Shown here one piece after another: positions 42,933-52,323 of a stretch of DNA of 64,000 nucleotides. The notes under the pieces are model-generated. The model made no database searches, had not been told where the DNA came from, and saw nothing but the letters and a program-made list of their open reading frames with translations. This DNA is from Pseudooceanicola sediminis (GTDB lineage: Bacteria; Pseudomonadota; Alphaproteobacteria; Rhodobacterales; Rhodobacteraceae). Location of the stretch: contig NZ_QWJJ01000005.1 of the NCBI RefSeq assembly GCF_003575965.1, forward strand, positions 124,001 through 188,000, given 5' to 3'. The translations under genes were made by a program, and so were the position numbers. Every line of letters starts with the position of its first letter. Position 1 is the stretch's first letter.

Positions 42933-43817
42933 CTACTCCGCAACGCCCGGCAGGGTCGGATCGCCCCCCTCGGCGCCCGATGGGGCGGGGCCGCCCGGCC
43001 CCTCCATGCCATCCGGCGCGCCACCTGGGGGCGGGCCCGCAGGCCGCGTCCCACCCGGCTGCTGCCCGCCCGGTCCGCCAGAACCATCCATCCCGGAGGT
43101 CGAGCGCGCGTCGGGGTTGATCCCCACCACCAGCGACGCATCATAGTATTCGGGCTGTTCGCGAATCGCCGCATAGGCCCCGGCGCCCGCTGCGCGCGCA
43201 ATGGAATCGCTGCCATTCATCGTGTCACGCGTTGCCCCCCGTTCATTGTAGGGCGGCACGGAGCGGAACAGATAGGCAGACAGCGCATCGGGGAAAAAGA
43301 TCTGACTGGTCAGAATGGTCTGCTCGTCCAGAAACACCTTGTAGTGGATATGCGTCGTGCGCCCCCGGTACCATCCTGGATAGATCGTGTCGAAAACGGC
43401 GATGCCGTCGTCACCCGTGTTCTGCGTGCCGCGCAAAAAGGTCTGGTCCGTGGTATCCTCGGCGCCCATGTTGGTCACGCCGGAATAGATCCCGGCGGCG
43501 TCGCAATGCCAGACGTCGACCCGGGCACCGGGCACGGGCACGCAATCACTGGTCACCACCTGAAGGTTCAGGCGCATCGGCACACCGGGGCGGCCTTCGG
43601 TGATATCGCGGCGCACCAGCTTGGGGTCAATATAGAACGGACCCTCCGTAACCTCGGTCTGCACCATGCAGACATTGGCACTGATCAACCCGGCCGCCTG
43701 CGCCTGGGCGCGCGTCGCCGAAGCAAAGCTGCCTACCCCCATCAGCGCCACCGGCGATAGGGAGAGGAACCGCAAGAGCTTGCGGCGATCTTGATCGGGG
43801 GGTGTCGCGGATGACAT
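42933..43817 (-). CDS. Exported intradiol ring-cleavage dioxygenase-like protein
   Basis: Predicted 294-residue protein. A twin-arginine-type signal (Arg11-Arg12 in DRRKLLRFLSLSPVALMG, cleavage near AQAQA) suggests export of a folded metalloprotein. The intradiol dioxygenase fold follows: VDVWHCDAAGIYSGV and YPGWYRGRTTHIHYKV supply the two Tyr and two His Fe(III) ligands. The last 55 residues are Gly/Pro-rich and probably disordered. AAGGA eight bases before ATG 43817. Substrate unknown; no catechol pathway genes nearby. Confidence 0.85.
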   Translation of the reverse strand: MSSATPPDQDRRKLLRFLSLSPVALMGVGSFASATRAQAQAAGLISANVCMVQTEVTEGPFYIDPKLVRRDITEGRPGVPMRLNLQVVTSDCVPVPGARVDVWHCDAAGIYSGVTNMGAEDTTDQTFLRGTQNTGDDGIAVFDTIYPGWYRGRTTHIHYKVFLDEQTILTSQIFFPDALSAYLFRSVPPYNERGATRDTMNGSDSIARAAGAGAYAAIREQPEYYDASLVVGINPDARSTSGMDGSGGPGGQQPGGTRPAGPPPGGAPDGMEGPGGPAPSGAEGGDPTLPGVAE

Positions 43818-44002
43818 GGCAAACGTCCTTCTTCGGTCTGTCTGCCCTATGATACGCAGCGCACGATAACTTCCGTCGCACCTTTGCGTGTGATCCGCCG
43901 GGCTGGCAGCGGCTTTCTGCCGCCTCTCGCCGCATCCCGGTTGCCGCATCCCGGTTGCCCCCAGCCGGACGGAGCCCCCGGCGCGTCAGCTGTCTTGGGG
44001 CG

Positions 44003-44608
44003 TTACCACATCGTGCGCGCGGCGCGTGCGGCCCAGCTGCTGTCGTACTCCTGTCCGCCGACCTCGCCATCCGTCATCGCGGCAAGGATCTGGCCGACGG
44101 TGGGCAAATCGCCGCTCTCGTCCTCGCCCGACCACAGGCGCGCGCGGATGATGGCCCGGGCACACTGGCTATAGATTTCGTGGATCTTGATGATGATCAC
44201 CGTGGCCGGCTGGCGGCCTTCGCGTTCGAAACTGGCCCGCAGATCGGCATCGTCGGTTATGCGCGCTGCTCCGTTCACCCGCACGGCATTGGCGGATCCG
44301 GGCACCATGAACATCAGCGCAATGCGCGGATCACGCACGATGTTGCGCAGCGTGTCCAACCGGTTGTTGCCGCGCCAGTCGGGCATGGCCAGCGTGTCGT
44401 CATCCAGCACCCGCACCACAGGGCCATCATCGCCACGGGGGCTGCCATCTGCGCCCTCGGGCCCCACGGTCGAGACGACACAGAACCGCGATGCCATGAT
44501 CCAGGCGCGATATTCCGGTGTCAGACGGTGCGCGACCTTGCGCAGGGCGGCCGCACCGGGTTTGCCGTACAGCGCCTCAAGCGCCTCTGTCGATTGCAGA
44601 TAGTTCAT
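44003..44608 (-). CDS. Pyridoxamine 5'-phosphate oxidase family protein
   Basis: Predicted 201-residue flavin-binding split-barrel protein (PNPOx-like, MSMEG_1061-type). ASRFCVVSTVGPEGADGSPRG, WRGNNRLDTLRNIVRDPRIAL and NAVRVNGAARIT match the family. The final third (RLWSGEDE and beyond) is outside the barrel. ATG 44608 lies inside the end of plsC, so the genes overlap by 32 bp. It is last in the ftsE-ftsX-plsC unit. Such proteins use FMN, F420 or haem; the cofactor is uncertain here. Confidence 0.85.
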   Translation of the reverse strand: MNYLQSTEALEALYGKPGAAALRKVAHRLTPEYRAWIMASRFCVVSTVGPEGADGSPRGDDGPVVRVLDDDTLAMPDWRGNNRLDTLRNIVRDPRIALMFMVPGSANAVRVNGAARITDDADLRASFEREGRQPATVIIIKIHEIYSQCARAIIRARLWSGEDESGDLPTVGQILAAMTDGEVGGQEYDSSWAARAARTMW

Positions 44609-45335
44609 TGGCCGCAAAGCCCCCTTCCAGCATCAACGCGTTTGACCGCGACTCGATCACCTGTTCCAGCGTGGCGCGAAAGCGCGCCCGATCCAGACCC
44701 GGGGGGATCGGCGCAAGGAATTCGATAATCGCAAGCCCGGGGCGCCGCAGCATTCCCTGCCTTGGCCAGAACAGCCCCACATTGGCGGCGACCGGCACGC
44801 AACTCTGTCCCGTTTCCTCGTAGATCACCAGCGCCCCGACCTTGTAGGGCAACACCGCCCCCGGCGCCACGCGGGTCCCCTGGGGAAAGATGATCAACTG
44901 ACCCGCCGGCGCATTGCCGTCGTGCACCGCATCCATCATCGCGTGGATCGCCTCGGCCCGGTGGCCCCGGCGCACGGACACACAGCCGATACGCAGCGCG
45001 TACCACCCCAGGATCGGCATGTAGCGCAGGCTGTTCTTCATGATGAACTTGGGCCGGTCCACCACGCTGACGATCATGATGATGTCCAGAAAGCTCTGAT
45101 GTTTTGAGGCGATCACCACCTCGCCCGTGGGGACCGTGCCCCGCACCTCGCTTTGCAGGCCGCAGATCAGGCGCAAGGACCAGCGCACGTAGCGGCTGTA
45201 AAAGCGCACCGCGGAATAGGCCCCCTGCCGGCTGACCACGGCCCAGGGCAGGAACACCGCCCCCGCCACCAGCATCGCCAGATACATCTGCACGATAAAG
45301 ATCACTGATCGGACATAGTGCAGCGCGATCATCAT
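44577..45335 (-). CDS. plsC: 1-acyl-sn-glycerol-3-phosphate acyltransferase
   Basis: Predicted 252-residue membrane-associated acyltransferase making phosphatidic acid. The catalytic HX4D motif is His79 to Asp84 (KHQSFLD), and FPQGTRVAPG is the conserved motif III. N-terminal hydrophobic segment about residues 8-30. Its ATG overlaps the ftsX stop by 4 bp (ATGA), so it is translationally coupled to the ftsEX division genes, an alphaproteobacterial arrangement. Confidence 0.93.
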   Translation of the reverse strand: MMIALHYVRSVIFIVQMYLAMLVAGAVFLPWAVVSRQGAYSAVRFYSRYVRWSLRLICGLQSEVRGTVPTGEVVIASKHQSFLDIIMIVSVVDRPKFIMKNSLRYMPILGWYALRIGCVSVRRGHRAEAIHAMMDAVHDGNAPAGQLIIFPQGTRVAPGAVLPYKVGALVIYEETGQSCVPVAANVGLFWPRQGMLRRPGLAIIEFLAPIPPGLDRARFRATLEQVIESRSNALMLEGGFAANELSAIDRGA

Positions 45336-46237
45336 GCCAGCCCCCGCAGAATGCGCCGTGCCGCCCGGCGCGTTGCCCAGAATGCCACGGCACCGGCCAG
45401 CAGCGGCAACAGAAAGGGCCAGATCCAGCCCCACCCCTGAAATCCCAGGCCAGTCAGGAATCCGCCCTCAGGCTGCGCCGACGGCAGCAGCAAAATCCCC
45501 CCGAGACCAAGCGCGAGGCCCAGGATCGCGCCCGATATCGCCCGCAGGGTAAAGCGGCGCACAAAGGCGCGGGCGATGAAATCGTCCCGCGCGCCCACCA
45601 GTCGCAAAACCGCGATGACCTGCGCGTTGGCGGCCAGCGCCGAATGGGCGGCCAGGGTGATCATGGCGGCCATGATACCCCCGATAAGACCCAGCGACAG
45701 CAGACCCATGGCGCGGATTCGCGATGCCGCGCGCACCAGCGGCCGCCGCCATCGGGTGTGATCGTCCAGCACCGCGCCCGGAACCTCGGCCGCCAGGCGC
45801 AGGCGCAGGCCCTCCGCGTCATAGCCCTTGCGGGTCTCTATGATCTCGATCAGCTGCGGCACCGGCAAATCCGCAATCGGCACATCCGGGCCGAACCACG
45901 GTTCCAGCAGGGCCTGCTGCTCTGCCTCGCTCAGGGCGCGCGCACTTGCCACCCCTTCGGTGGTTTGCAGAACCTGCAGGGCCGCCGCCGTCTGCGCCGC
46001 CACCTGATCCTGCGATGTCGAGATACGCAATGTCGCGCTGCGGGCCAGTTCCGTGCTCCAGTTATGGGCCAGGCGGCCGGTCGCCAGCGACAGCGCCAGC
46101 GCGAACACCGCAAGGAACGTCATCGCGGCCGCCGCGAACAGGGTCAGCCGCGCGGTAAAGCCGGTCGGTGGCACGACCCGATCGGCCTGCGTATCGCCGC
46201 GCAGCAAATCCGCCAGGATGACAAGAACCGCTCTCAC
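45332..46237 (-). CDS. ftsX: Cell division protein FtsX
   Basis: Predicted 301-residue permease-like partner of FtsE. Four membrane segments (about 35-55, 180-200, 225-250, 270-290) flank a periplasmic domain of about 110 residues that in other bacteria controls peptidoglycan hydrolases. The late conserved segment VIAVLRLVGARDDFIARAF is typical of FtsX. It overlaps ftsE and plsC by 4 bp at each end. Confidence 0.92.
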   Translation of the reverse strand: MRAVLVILADLLRGDTQADRVVPPTGFTARLTLFAAAAMTFLAVFALALSLATGRLAHNWSTELARSATLRISTSQDQVAAQTAAALQVLQTTEGVASARALSEAEQQALLEPWFGPDVPIADLPVPQLIEIIETRKGYDAEGLRLRLAAEVPGAVLDDHTRWRRPLVRAASRIRAMGLLSLGLIGGIMAAMITLAAHSALAANAQVIAVLRLVGARDDFIARAFVRRFTLRAISGAILGLALGLGGILLLPSAQPEGGFLTGLGFQGWGWIWPFLLPLLAGAVAFWATRRAARRILRGLA

Positions 46238-46911
46238 AGGTCCGCCCCCGCCAATTGCAGCCGCCGGTTCGCGATGCGCAGAACCCGTGTCTGGACCTGG
46301 CTCTTGGCGGCCCGGATCAGCGACAGGTCGTGCGTCGCGATCATCACCGTCTTGCCCATCCTGTTCAGCTCCACCAGCAATTGCAGCAGGCGTTGCGACA
46401 TCTCCCAGTCGACGTTGCCCGTGGGCTCATCCGCCAGGATCACCTCCGGGCTCATGATCACGGCCCGCGCCAGCGCGGCCCGCTGCCGCTCGCCCCCCGA
46501 CAATTCCGGCGGCAGGGCGTTGCGGCGATGCGACAAACCGCACCACGCGATCAGATCGTCCAGGTTCTGCGCCTCGGCCGCCACGTCGCGGCCCGACACC
46601 ATCAGCGGCAGCGCGATGTTTTCCGCCAGCGGCAGGTGGTCCAGAAACTGGCAATCCTGATGCACGACGCCGATCCGGCGCCGCAGCAGCGCCACGTCAT
46701 CGCGCCCCAGTTCGCGCACATCCTGACCAAACAGCATCGCGCGCCCCGCCGTCGGGATCAGCGCACCGTAGCATAATTTCAGAAACGTCGTCTTGCCCGC
46801 ACCCGATGGCCCGGTCAGAAAATGGAACGAGCCGGGCGCAAGGCGCAGCGAAATCTCGCTCAGCAGTTCCCCGCCGCCGTAGCTGTAGGCCAGATTGTCG
46901 AGTTCGATCAC
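46234..46911 (-). CDS. ftsE: Cell division ATP-binding protein FtsE
   Basis: Predicted 225-residue ABC ATPase. Walker A GPSGAGKT at residues 34-41, signature ELSGGERQR, Walker B VILADEP, and the D-loop TGNVD are all intact; IGVVHQDCQFLDHLP is the FtsE-type Q-loop region. With FtsX it transmits division signals to wall hydrolases. First gene of the ftsE-ftsX-plsC-PNPOx unit. Confidence 0.95.
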   Translation of the reverse strand: MIELDNLAYSYGGGELLSEISLRLAPGSFHFLTGPSGAGKTTFLKLCYGALIPTAGRAMLFGQDVRELGRDDVALLRRRIGVVHQDCQFLDHLPLAENIALPLMVSGRDVAAEAQNLDDLIAWCGLSHRRNALPPELSGGERQRAALARAVIMSPEVILADEPTGNVDWEMSQRLLQLLVELNRMGKTVMIATHDLSLIRAAKSQVQTRVLRIANRRLQLAGADL

Positions 46912-47253
46912 AGATGACCCCCGGGGATTGGTGTTTCCTTTTGCATCAGGACGCCCGGTCTTTCAATCGGCGGACCCTGCGGAAATAGCACTTTTCCGCT
47001 AAGGGTTAAGGACATATGCTACAGCGCAAAATACAGGTCCACGACCCTGGCCCTCGATCCAGACCCACGTTGCAGGCCCACGATACCGGCCCACGATGCG
47101 GTCCCAAGACAAAAGGCCCGGGACACGGGCCTGCAACACCAGGCCACGGCGGCCCGGAACGGATCGTCGCAGCGGGCCAGGCCCCGCGGTGGCCGGGGCC
47201 GGTCAGTGGCAGCAATCCGGACCGTGTGAACGGCGCCAGTCCAAGGGGGCAGA
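46912..47253. other. Divergent region, ftsE to the zinc ribbon gene
   Basis: 342 bp without a supported gene. GCGGAAA (46979-46985) and TTTCCGC (46993-46999) form an inverted repeat near CTAAGGGTTAAGG, which may be a control site. From 47035 to 47120 there are degenerate repeats of GGCCCACGAT. Confidence 0.45.
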
Positions 47254-48033
47254 ATGCGGCTAACGTGCCCAAGATGCAGCGCACAATACGAAGTTCCGAC
47301 CGCGGCGATCCCCGCTGCCGGGCGCGATGTCGAATGTTCCGCCTGTGGCGAAACGTGGTTTCAACCTGCGTCCGCCGGGTCGGATGGCCCCCTGCAGATG
47401 CCCCGGGGGGACGAGATACCTCAGGGGGACGGGGGCTCGCAGGCCATTGACCCCTCGGCGCCTCCCCCCCGCCGCCGAGAGCTTGATCCTGGAATCCGCG
47501 ACCTGCTGCGCGAAGAGGCCGAGCATGAAGCCCGTGTCCGCGCACGCGAAGCCGGGCAAACTGCGGCCACCACCGCATCCGCGCGCCCTGCTGCCCCACT
47601 CCAAACGCCGTCCAGAACTCCGCCCCAAGCGCCAAGCGGCGATGACAATGCCCGCCGCCTGGCCGAGGCACAGGCGCGGACGGCGCGCCTTGGTGCGACT
47701 CCGGGTGCCGTGACACACCGCCCGGCGTCGCGGGCCGACCTGTTGCCTGATGTCGAAGAGATCAACTCGACCCTGCGCTCGCCCTCCCAAGGCGCGCAGC
47801 CCACGGTGTCCGCGCAGGATCGCGCGCGGCAGCGCCGGAATTTCCGCATCGGACTGGCCGTGCCGGTCGTCGCCGCGCTGCTCATGCTCTTTGTCTATTT
47901 GAATGCGGATCGTATCCGGTTGTCGCTGCCACAGACGACACCCGCGATCGACAGTTTTACAGCCACGCTCGACCAGGGGCGTTTCTGGCTCGACGCGCAC
48001 CTACAGGCTCTCGTCGGCCTGTTCCGCGCCTAG
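47254..48033 (+). CDS. MJ0042-type zinc ribbon membrane protein
   Basis: Predicted 259-residue protein. The N-terminal zinc ribbon has Cys5, Cys8, Cys28 and Cys31 (CPRC and CSAC), matching the MJ0042 family zinc finger. A long Pro/Ala/Arg-rich disordered linker (about 35-185), one membrane segment (IGLAVPVVAALLMLFVYL, about 201-218) and a short periplasmic tail follow. AAGGGGG lies just before ATG 47254. This organisation is common next to ftsE in alphaproteobacteria; the role is unknown. Confidence 0.85.
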   Translation: MRLTCPRCSAQYEVPTAAIPAAGRDVECSACGETWFQPASAGSDGPLQMPRGDEIPQGDGGSQAIDPSAPPPRRRELDPGIRDLLREEAEHEARVRAREAGQTAATTASARPAAPLQTPSRTPPQAPSGDDNARRLAEAQARTARLGATPGAVTHRPASRADLLPDVEEINSTLRSPSQGAQPTVSAQDRARQRRNFRIGLAVPVVAALLMLFVYLNADRIRLSLPQTTPAIDSFTATLDQGRFWLDAHLQALVGLFRA

Positions 48034-48326
48034 GCCCGCGCACCACCTCCTCCACAGGGACGGCGGCGCCCCGCCTCTGCCCCACGCCGCCCGCGCAGCG
48101 GCCTGAACCGATTGTGAACCGGGCAACGGACGATCGCGGCGCGGCCCACAGGCCCGCCGCGCATGTCTCGGACAAGACCAGCCCCCGGCGACCGCCAGCC
48201 TACGAGGGCGCTGACACAGCCTGATCCCGCCATCCAGATCTGTCCTTAGCCCGCCCTGCTCCGCCGCAACTCGGGTGGGTATGTCCCGCGGCAGGCACGC
48301 AGGCGGCGCAAAACCAGCGCTTCGCG

Positions 48327-50969
48327 TCAGAACCGTTCCAGCAGGCGGCGCAGATAATCCAGCTCGTCCTCGGTGCGGGCCGTATCGCCAGAGCGGCGGC
48401 GGATCTCGTCCAGCAGATCACGGGCGCGGCGATATACGTCTTCGCCCTGCAACATCTCGCGGTCGTTGCCCAGGTTGCCGCTGGTCCCGGCGTTGCGCCC
48501 AAGCGGATCGTTCTTCTGCCCGCCAGTGTTGCCCTCGGCCTCGCCCTGTTGTCCGGCCATCTGGCGATCCTGTTCGGCCATCGCCTCGCCAACCTGGCGC
48601 ATGCCTTCGCGCAGCGCCTCCATGGCCTGGCTCTGCTGGTCGATGGCTTCGGCCAGATCGCCCTCGCGCAGGGCGCCCTCGGCCCCGCGCATCGCACGAT
48701 CGGCGTCTTCCAGTGCCTCGCGCGCGGCACGTCCCTCGGCGGTACCATCGCCGGGAAGGTTGCCGCGTTGGCGCTCAAGCTCGCGGCGCAGGTTCTGCTG
48801 ACGTTGCGCCAGCGTGCCCGCGTCGGGGCTGGCTTGCCCCCCGCCTTGCTCGCCGCCCTGGCGCTGACCCTGTTGCTGGCCCTGTTGCTCACCCGGCTGA
48901 CCCTGGCCCTGCTGACCGGGCTGCTGCCCCTGCTGCTGACCCTGGCCCTGTTGCTGACCCTGGCCCTGCTGCTGGCTCTGCCCCTGCTGGCCCTGTTGCT
49001 GACCCTGTTGGCCGGGCTGATTGAACTGATCCTGCAGCTCGCGGAACGCCTCGTCCGACAGGCCCTGCTGATTGCGCAGGGTTTCCGAAAGCCCTTCCAT
49101 GGCCTGCTGACCCGGGCTCTGCTGGCCCTGGCCACCCTGCCCCTGCGTGACCTTCATGTTCTCCATCATCTGTTGCAGCTCTCGCAGCGCCTCTTGCGCC
49201 TCGGCCATGCGGCCCTGTTCCATCAGCTCCTGGATGCGGTCCATCATGCGTTGCAGATCGTCCTGGTTCATCTGCATCGCATTATCCATGTTCATCGGCG
49301 GTTGATCCGGGTTCTGCTCGGACTCCCGCGCGGCCTGTTGCGACAGCTGACGCATGTAGTCTTCGGTGGCGTCCCGCAACTCCTGCATCAGCTTGGCGAT
49401 TTCCTGGTCCGAGGCGCCGTTGCGCATCGCCTCGCTCAGACGCTCCTGCGCACGCTCCATCCGGGCGCGGGCGTCGTCGATATCGCCGTCCTCCAGCTCG
49501 ACGGCCAGATCCCACAGTGCCTGCGTGATCTCGCCCACCTGGGTATCGCTCAACCGGCCATAGGTCGAAATCGCCTCGATCCGTCGCATCAGGGCCCGCG
49601 CCCGCAAGTATGAGGTCTCAGAGGAGAACAGCCCCTCCGGAGACCAGGTGATCGCGCGCATCACCTGCGCCGTGCGGGCCGCATTGTCGCGGTTCCAAAG
49701 CAGATCGCGGCGCATTTCGATCAGCGCCGCGGCCACCGGGTCGAAAAAGCGTCGGGCGTCCAGTATCATGGCGAAATCTTCGCTATGCCCGGTCTGGCCC
49801 CGTGAATCCTCGACCGTCAGCTTGACCTTGACCGGCATGTTCGCCCAGGGGTGCTGAGAGAAATTCTCGATCAGCGCCTCGTTGAATTCGGTGCGGCTGC
49901 CTGAAATCGGCATCGGCAGCGCCACCTCGATAGGGTCGCGCGGCTCCGGCTCGATGGTCAGGCCATAGCGGCGATCCAGCGCCGCCATGTCCAGCGCGAT
50001 CACCGCGCGCCCGGCCTCGACGCCATAGTCGTCGCGGGCGCTGAACGGGATCGAGATCTGGCCATCCACGGTCGCCTCTCCCGGCGCCTCTATGTCGACC
50101 TCGGGCGCCGCATCGGGGATCAGCGCCACCTGCCACGCCTGCCCGCCGGGTCCGTCAATCGACAGGTCGCCGGCTTGCATGACGCTGAATTCCTGTGCAG
50201 CCGAGGTCGCCGGCGGCAATTCTCCGATGCGCCCCGAGACGGATTCGGCCACCGACAGCCGTCCTTCGGGGCCATAAAGCCGCAATGTGACCAGTGCCCC
50301 TTCGGGCGCGGTCAGTGTTTCATCGCGAATATCTGACAGGTAAATCGTCGGCAAACCGGTATAGGCGGGTGGGGCCACCCAGCCCTCCCAGCTCGGTCCG
50401 GCGGCCGCGTTCGCGCTGCCCGGCGTCATGCCCCCGACGCTGCCGACCCGCCAGAAAGACCCGAACAACAGGGCCACCATAAGCCCTAGCAAGGCGACAT
50501 AGCGCAACCCGAACGGGTCGCGCGATGCCAGCCTGAGGTCGGGTTCGACAGGCCTGGCGCTGGCGGCACGGTCCGCCATCCGGCGCTGGTGCGCCGCCCA
50601 GAGCGCAGTTGACCCAGCGTCGGCGGCGCCGATTGCCTGCCCATCTCTAAGCGCTTGAAGAGGCTGCCCTTTCAGGGATTGATCGAGGCGCGCCAGCGCC
50701 TCCCTGCGGCGCGGAAACCGAAACCGCAGCGCACCGTAGATCAGCACCCCCAGGGCCGCCATCACCGAGACTGCGGCAAAGCCCCAGACCACCTCGACCG
50801 AGGCTGAATCCTGTACGCCCAGCATCAGCAGCGCCAGGACCGCGATACAGATCGACCACAGCGGCCAGAAGGCACGCGCCATACGCTCCGCCAGCAGGCC
50901 GAGGAAGGTCAGGGTCAGCGGCCACCTGAGGCGGCGCAACGTATCGGTGTAATGGGTCTGCTCAGCCAT
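48327..50969 (-). CDS. TIGR02302/DUF4175 family membrane protein
   Basis: Predicted 880-residue protein. Two membrane segments near the N terminus (about 15-50 and 58-82) and a third near 155-175 anchor a large domain. The C-terminal 300 residues are helical and extremely Gln/Gly/Glu-rich, with a low-complexity run near residues 650-710 built from GQQQGQ-type repeats. The family is widespread in alphaproteobacteria without a defined function. Its start is 33 bp after the lysA stop, so it is likely co-transcribed with lysA. The 293 bp between its stop and the convergent zinc ribbon gene show no clear terminator. Confidence 0.88.
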   Translation of the reverse strand: MAEQTHYTDTLRRLRWPLTLTFLGLLAERMARAFWPLWSICIAVLALLMLGVQDSASVEVVWGFAAVSVMAALGVLIYGALRFRFPRRREALARLDQSLKGQPLQALRDGQAIGAADAGSTALWAAHQRRMADRAASARPVEPDLRLASRDPFGLRYVALLGLMVALLFGSFWRVGSVGGMTPGSANAAAGPSWEGWVAPPAYTGLPTIYLSDIRDETLTAPEGALVTLRLYGPEGRLSVAESVSGRIGELPPATSAAQEFSVMQAGDLSIDGPGGQAWQVALIPDAAPEVDIEAPGEATVDGQISIPFSARDDYGVEAGRAVIALDMAALDRRYGLTIEPEPRDPIEVALPMPISGSRTEFNEALIENFSQHPWANMPVKVKLTVEDSRGQTGHSEDFAMILDARRFFDPVAAALIEMRRDLLWNRDNAARTAQVMRAITWSPEGLFSSETSYLRARALMRRIEAISTYGRLSDTQVGEITQALWDLAVELEDGDIDDARARMERAQERLSEAMRNGASDQEIAKLMQELRDATEDYMRQLSQQAARESEQNPDQPPMNMDNAMQMNQDDLQRMMDRIQELMEQGRMAEAQEALRELQQMMENMKVTQGQGGQGQQSPGQQAMEGLSETLRNQQGLSDEAFRELQDQFNQPGQQGQQQGQQGQSQQQGQGQQQGQGQQQGQQPGQQGQGQPGEQQGQQQGQRQGGEQGGGQASPDAGTLAQRQQNLRRELERQRGNLPGDGTAEGRAAREALEDADRAMRGAEGALREGDLAEAIDQQSQAMEALREGMRQVGEAMAEQDRQMAGQQGEAEGNTGGQKNDPLGRNAGTSGNLGNDREMLQGEDVYRRARDLLDEIRRRSGDTARTEDELDYLRRLLERF

Positions 50970-51002
50970 GCTCCGTCCCGATGGGTCAGCGCGGGGATCG
51001 CG

Positions 51003-52268
51003 CTACACCCATTCAGGTACCGTATCTCGGTTAATGATCTCCTCAAAGGAGGGTCTTTTTCGGATGACGGCAAATTGATCGCCCTGCACCAGAACTTCGG
51101 GGATCAGCGGACGCGTGTTGTACTCGCTCGACATCACGGCGCCATACGCCCCGGCCGAACGGAAGGCCACCAGATCCCCCGCCGCCAGCGGCGCCATCAT
51201 GCGCTGCTTGGCAAAGGTATCGCCGCTTTCGCAGACCGGCCCGACAATGTCATAGGGCTGCTGCTCGACGCCCGGCGCGGGTTCGATCACCGGCACGATA
51301 TCGTGGTGCGCATCGTACATCGCGGGGCGGATCAGATCGTTCATCGCCCCGTCAATGATCAGGAAATCGCGCCCCTCGCCCTGTTTGACGTAGATCACCT
51401 CGCTGACCATCACCCCGGCGTTGCCGGCGATGAGGCGACCCGGCTCGATCTCGATCTCGCATCCGGTGTGGCCCAGCATCTCCTGCACCATGGCGCCGTA
51501 TTCGTGCGGCAGGGGCGGCGCGGTGTTGCCGCGCTCATAAGGGATGCCGAGGCCCCCGCCGAGGTCGAGGCGAATGATCTCGTGACCGTCGGCGCGCAGC
51601 ACCTCCGTCAGCTCGGCAACCTTGGCGAAAGCTTGCCGATAGGGCTCCAGATCCGTCAGCTGGCTGCCGATGTGCACGTCGATGCCAATGGCCTTCAGGC
51701 CGGGCATCCGGGCGATGCGCGCGTAAACCTCGCGGGCACGGGTGATCGGAATGCCGAACTTGTTCTCGCTCTTGCCGGTGGCGATCTTGGCATGTGTCCT
51801 GGCATCGACATCGGGGTTCACCCGCACGGTCACCGGGGCCACGACGCCCATCTCCAGCGCGACGGCGTTCAGAACCTCCATCTCCGGCTCGCTCTCAAGG
51901 TTGAACTGGCGCACACCGCCCGACAGCGCCATCCGCATCTCGTCGCGGGTCTTGCCGACACCGCTGAACACGATGCGGTCACCGGGCACGCCGGCGGCCT
52001 TGGCGCGGGCATATTCGCCCCCCGACACCACGTCCATCCCGGCCCCCAGCCCCGCCATCAGCGTCAGGATCGCCTGGTTGCTGGCCGCCTTCATCGCGTA
52101 GCAGATCAGGTGATCCATGCCCGCCAATGCCTCGTCGAACGCCTTGAAATGGCGAACCAGGGTTGCGCTGGAATAACAATAGAACGGCGTGCCGACAGCG
52201 GCGGCAATCTCGGCCAGCGGCACGTCTTCGGCATGAAGCGCGCCATTGCGATACAGAAAATGGTCCAA
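51003..52268 (-). CDS. lysA: Diaminopimelate decarboxylase
   Basis: Predicted 421-residue PLP enzyme, last step of lysine synthesis. CYAMKAASN holds the PLP Lys; HIGSQLTD, DLGGGLGIPY and EPGRLIAGNAG bind cofactor; GPVCESGDTFA supplies the active-site Cys across the dimer. The start is TTG 52268: GGAGGTGA lies 4-5 bases upstream and the product begins MDHFLYRNGALHAED, the usual LysA N terminus. No ATG fits; an upstream in-frame ATG would add 35 non-homologous residues. Part of argH-lptM-DUF2834-lysA-TIGR02302. Confidence 0.95.
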   Translation of the reverse strand: MDHFLYRNGALHAEDVPLAEIAAAVGTPFYCYSSATLVRHFKAFDEALAGMDHLICYAMKAASNQAILTLMAGLGAGMDVVSGGEYARAKAAGVPGDRIVFSGVGKTRDEMRMALSGGVRQFNLESEPEMEVLNAVALEMGVVAPVTVRVNPDVDARTHAKIATGKSENKFGIPITRAREVYARIARMPGLKAIGIDVHIGSQLTDLEPYRQAFAKVAELTEVLRADGHEIIRLDLGGGLGIPYERGNTAPPLPHEYGAMVQEMLGHTGCEIEIEPGRLIAGNAGVMVSEVIYVKQGEGRDFLIIDGAMNDLIRPAMYDAHHDIVPVIEPAPGVEQQPYDIVGPVCESGDTFAKQRMMAPLAAGDLVAFRSAGAYGAVMSSEYNTRPLIPEVLVQGDQFAVIRKRPSFEEIINRDTVPEWV

Positions 52269-52323
52269 GGCGTCACCTCCGGCAGAGCATTCAGAACAGC
52301 GGGGCCCAGGGCCCGCGCCCCGC

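Noticed and set aside
48549-49613. A Leu/Ala-rich 354-residue plus-strand frame that looks like a membrane protein
   Set aside because: It is the antisense of the Gln/Gly repeats of the TIGR02302 gene; LLALL-type runs come from the repeat codons.
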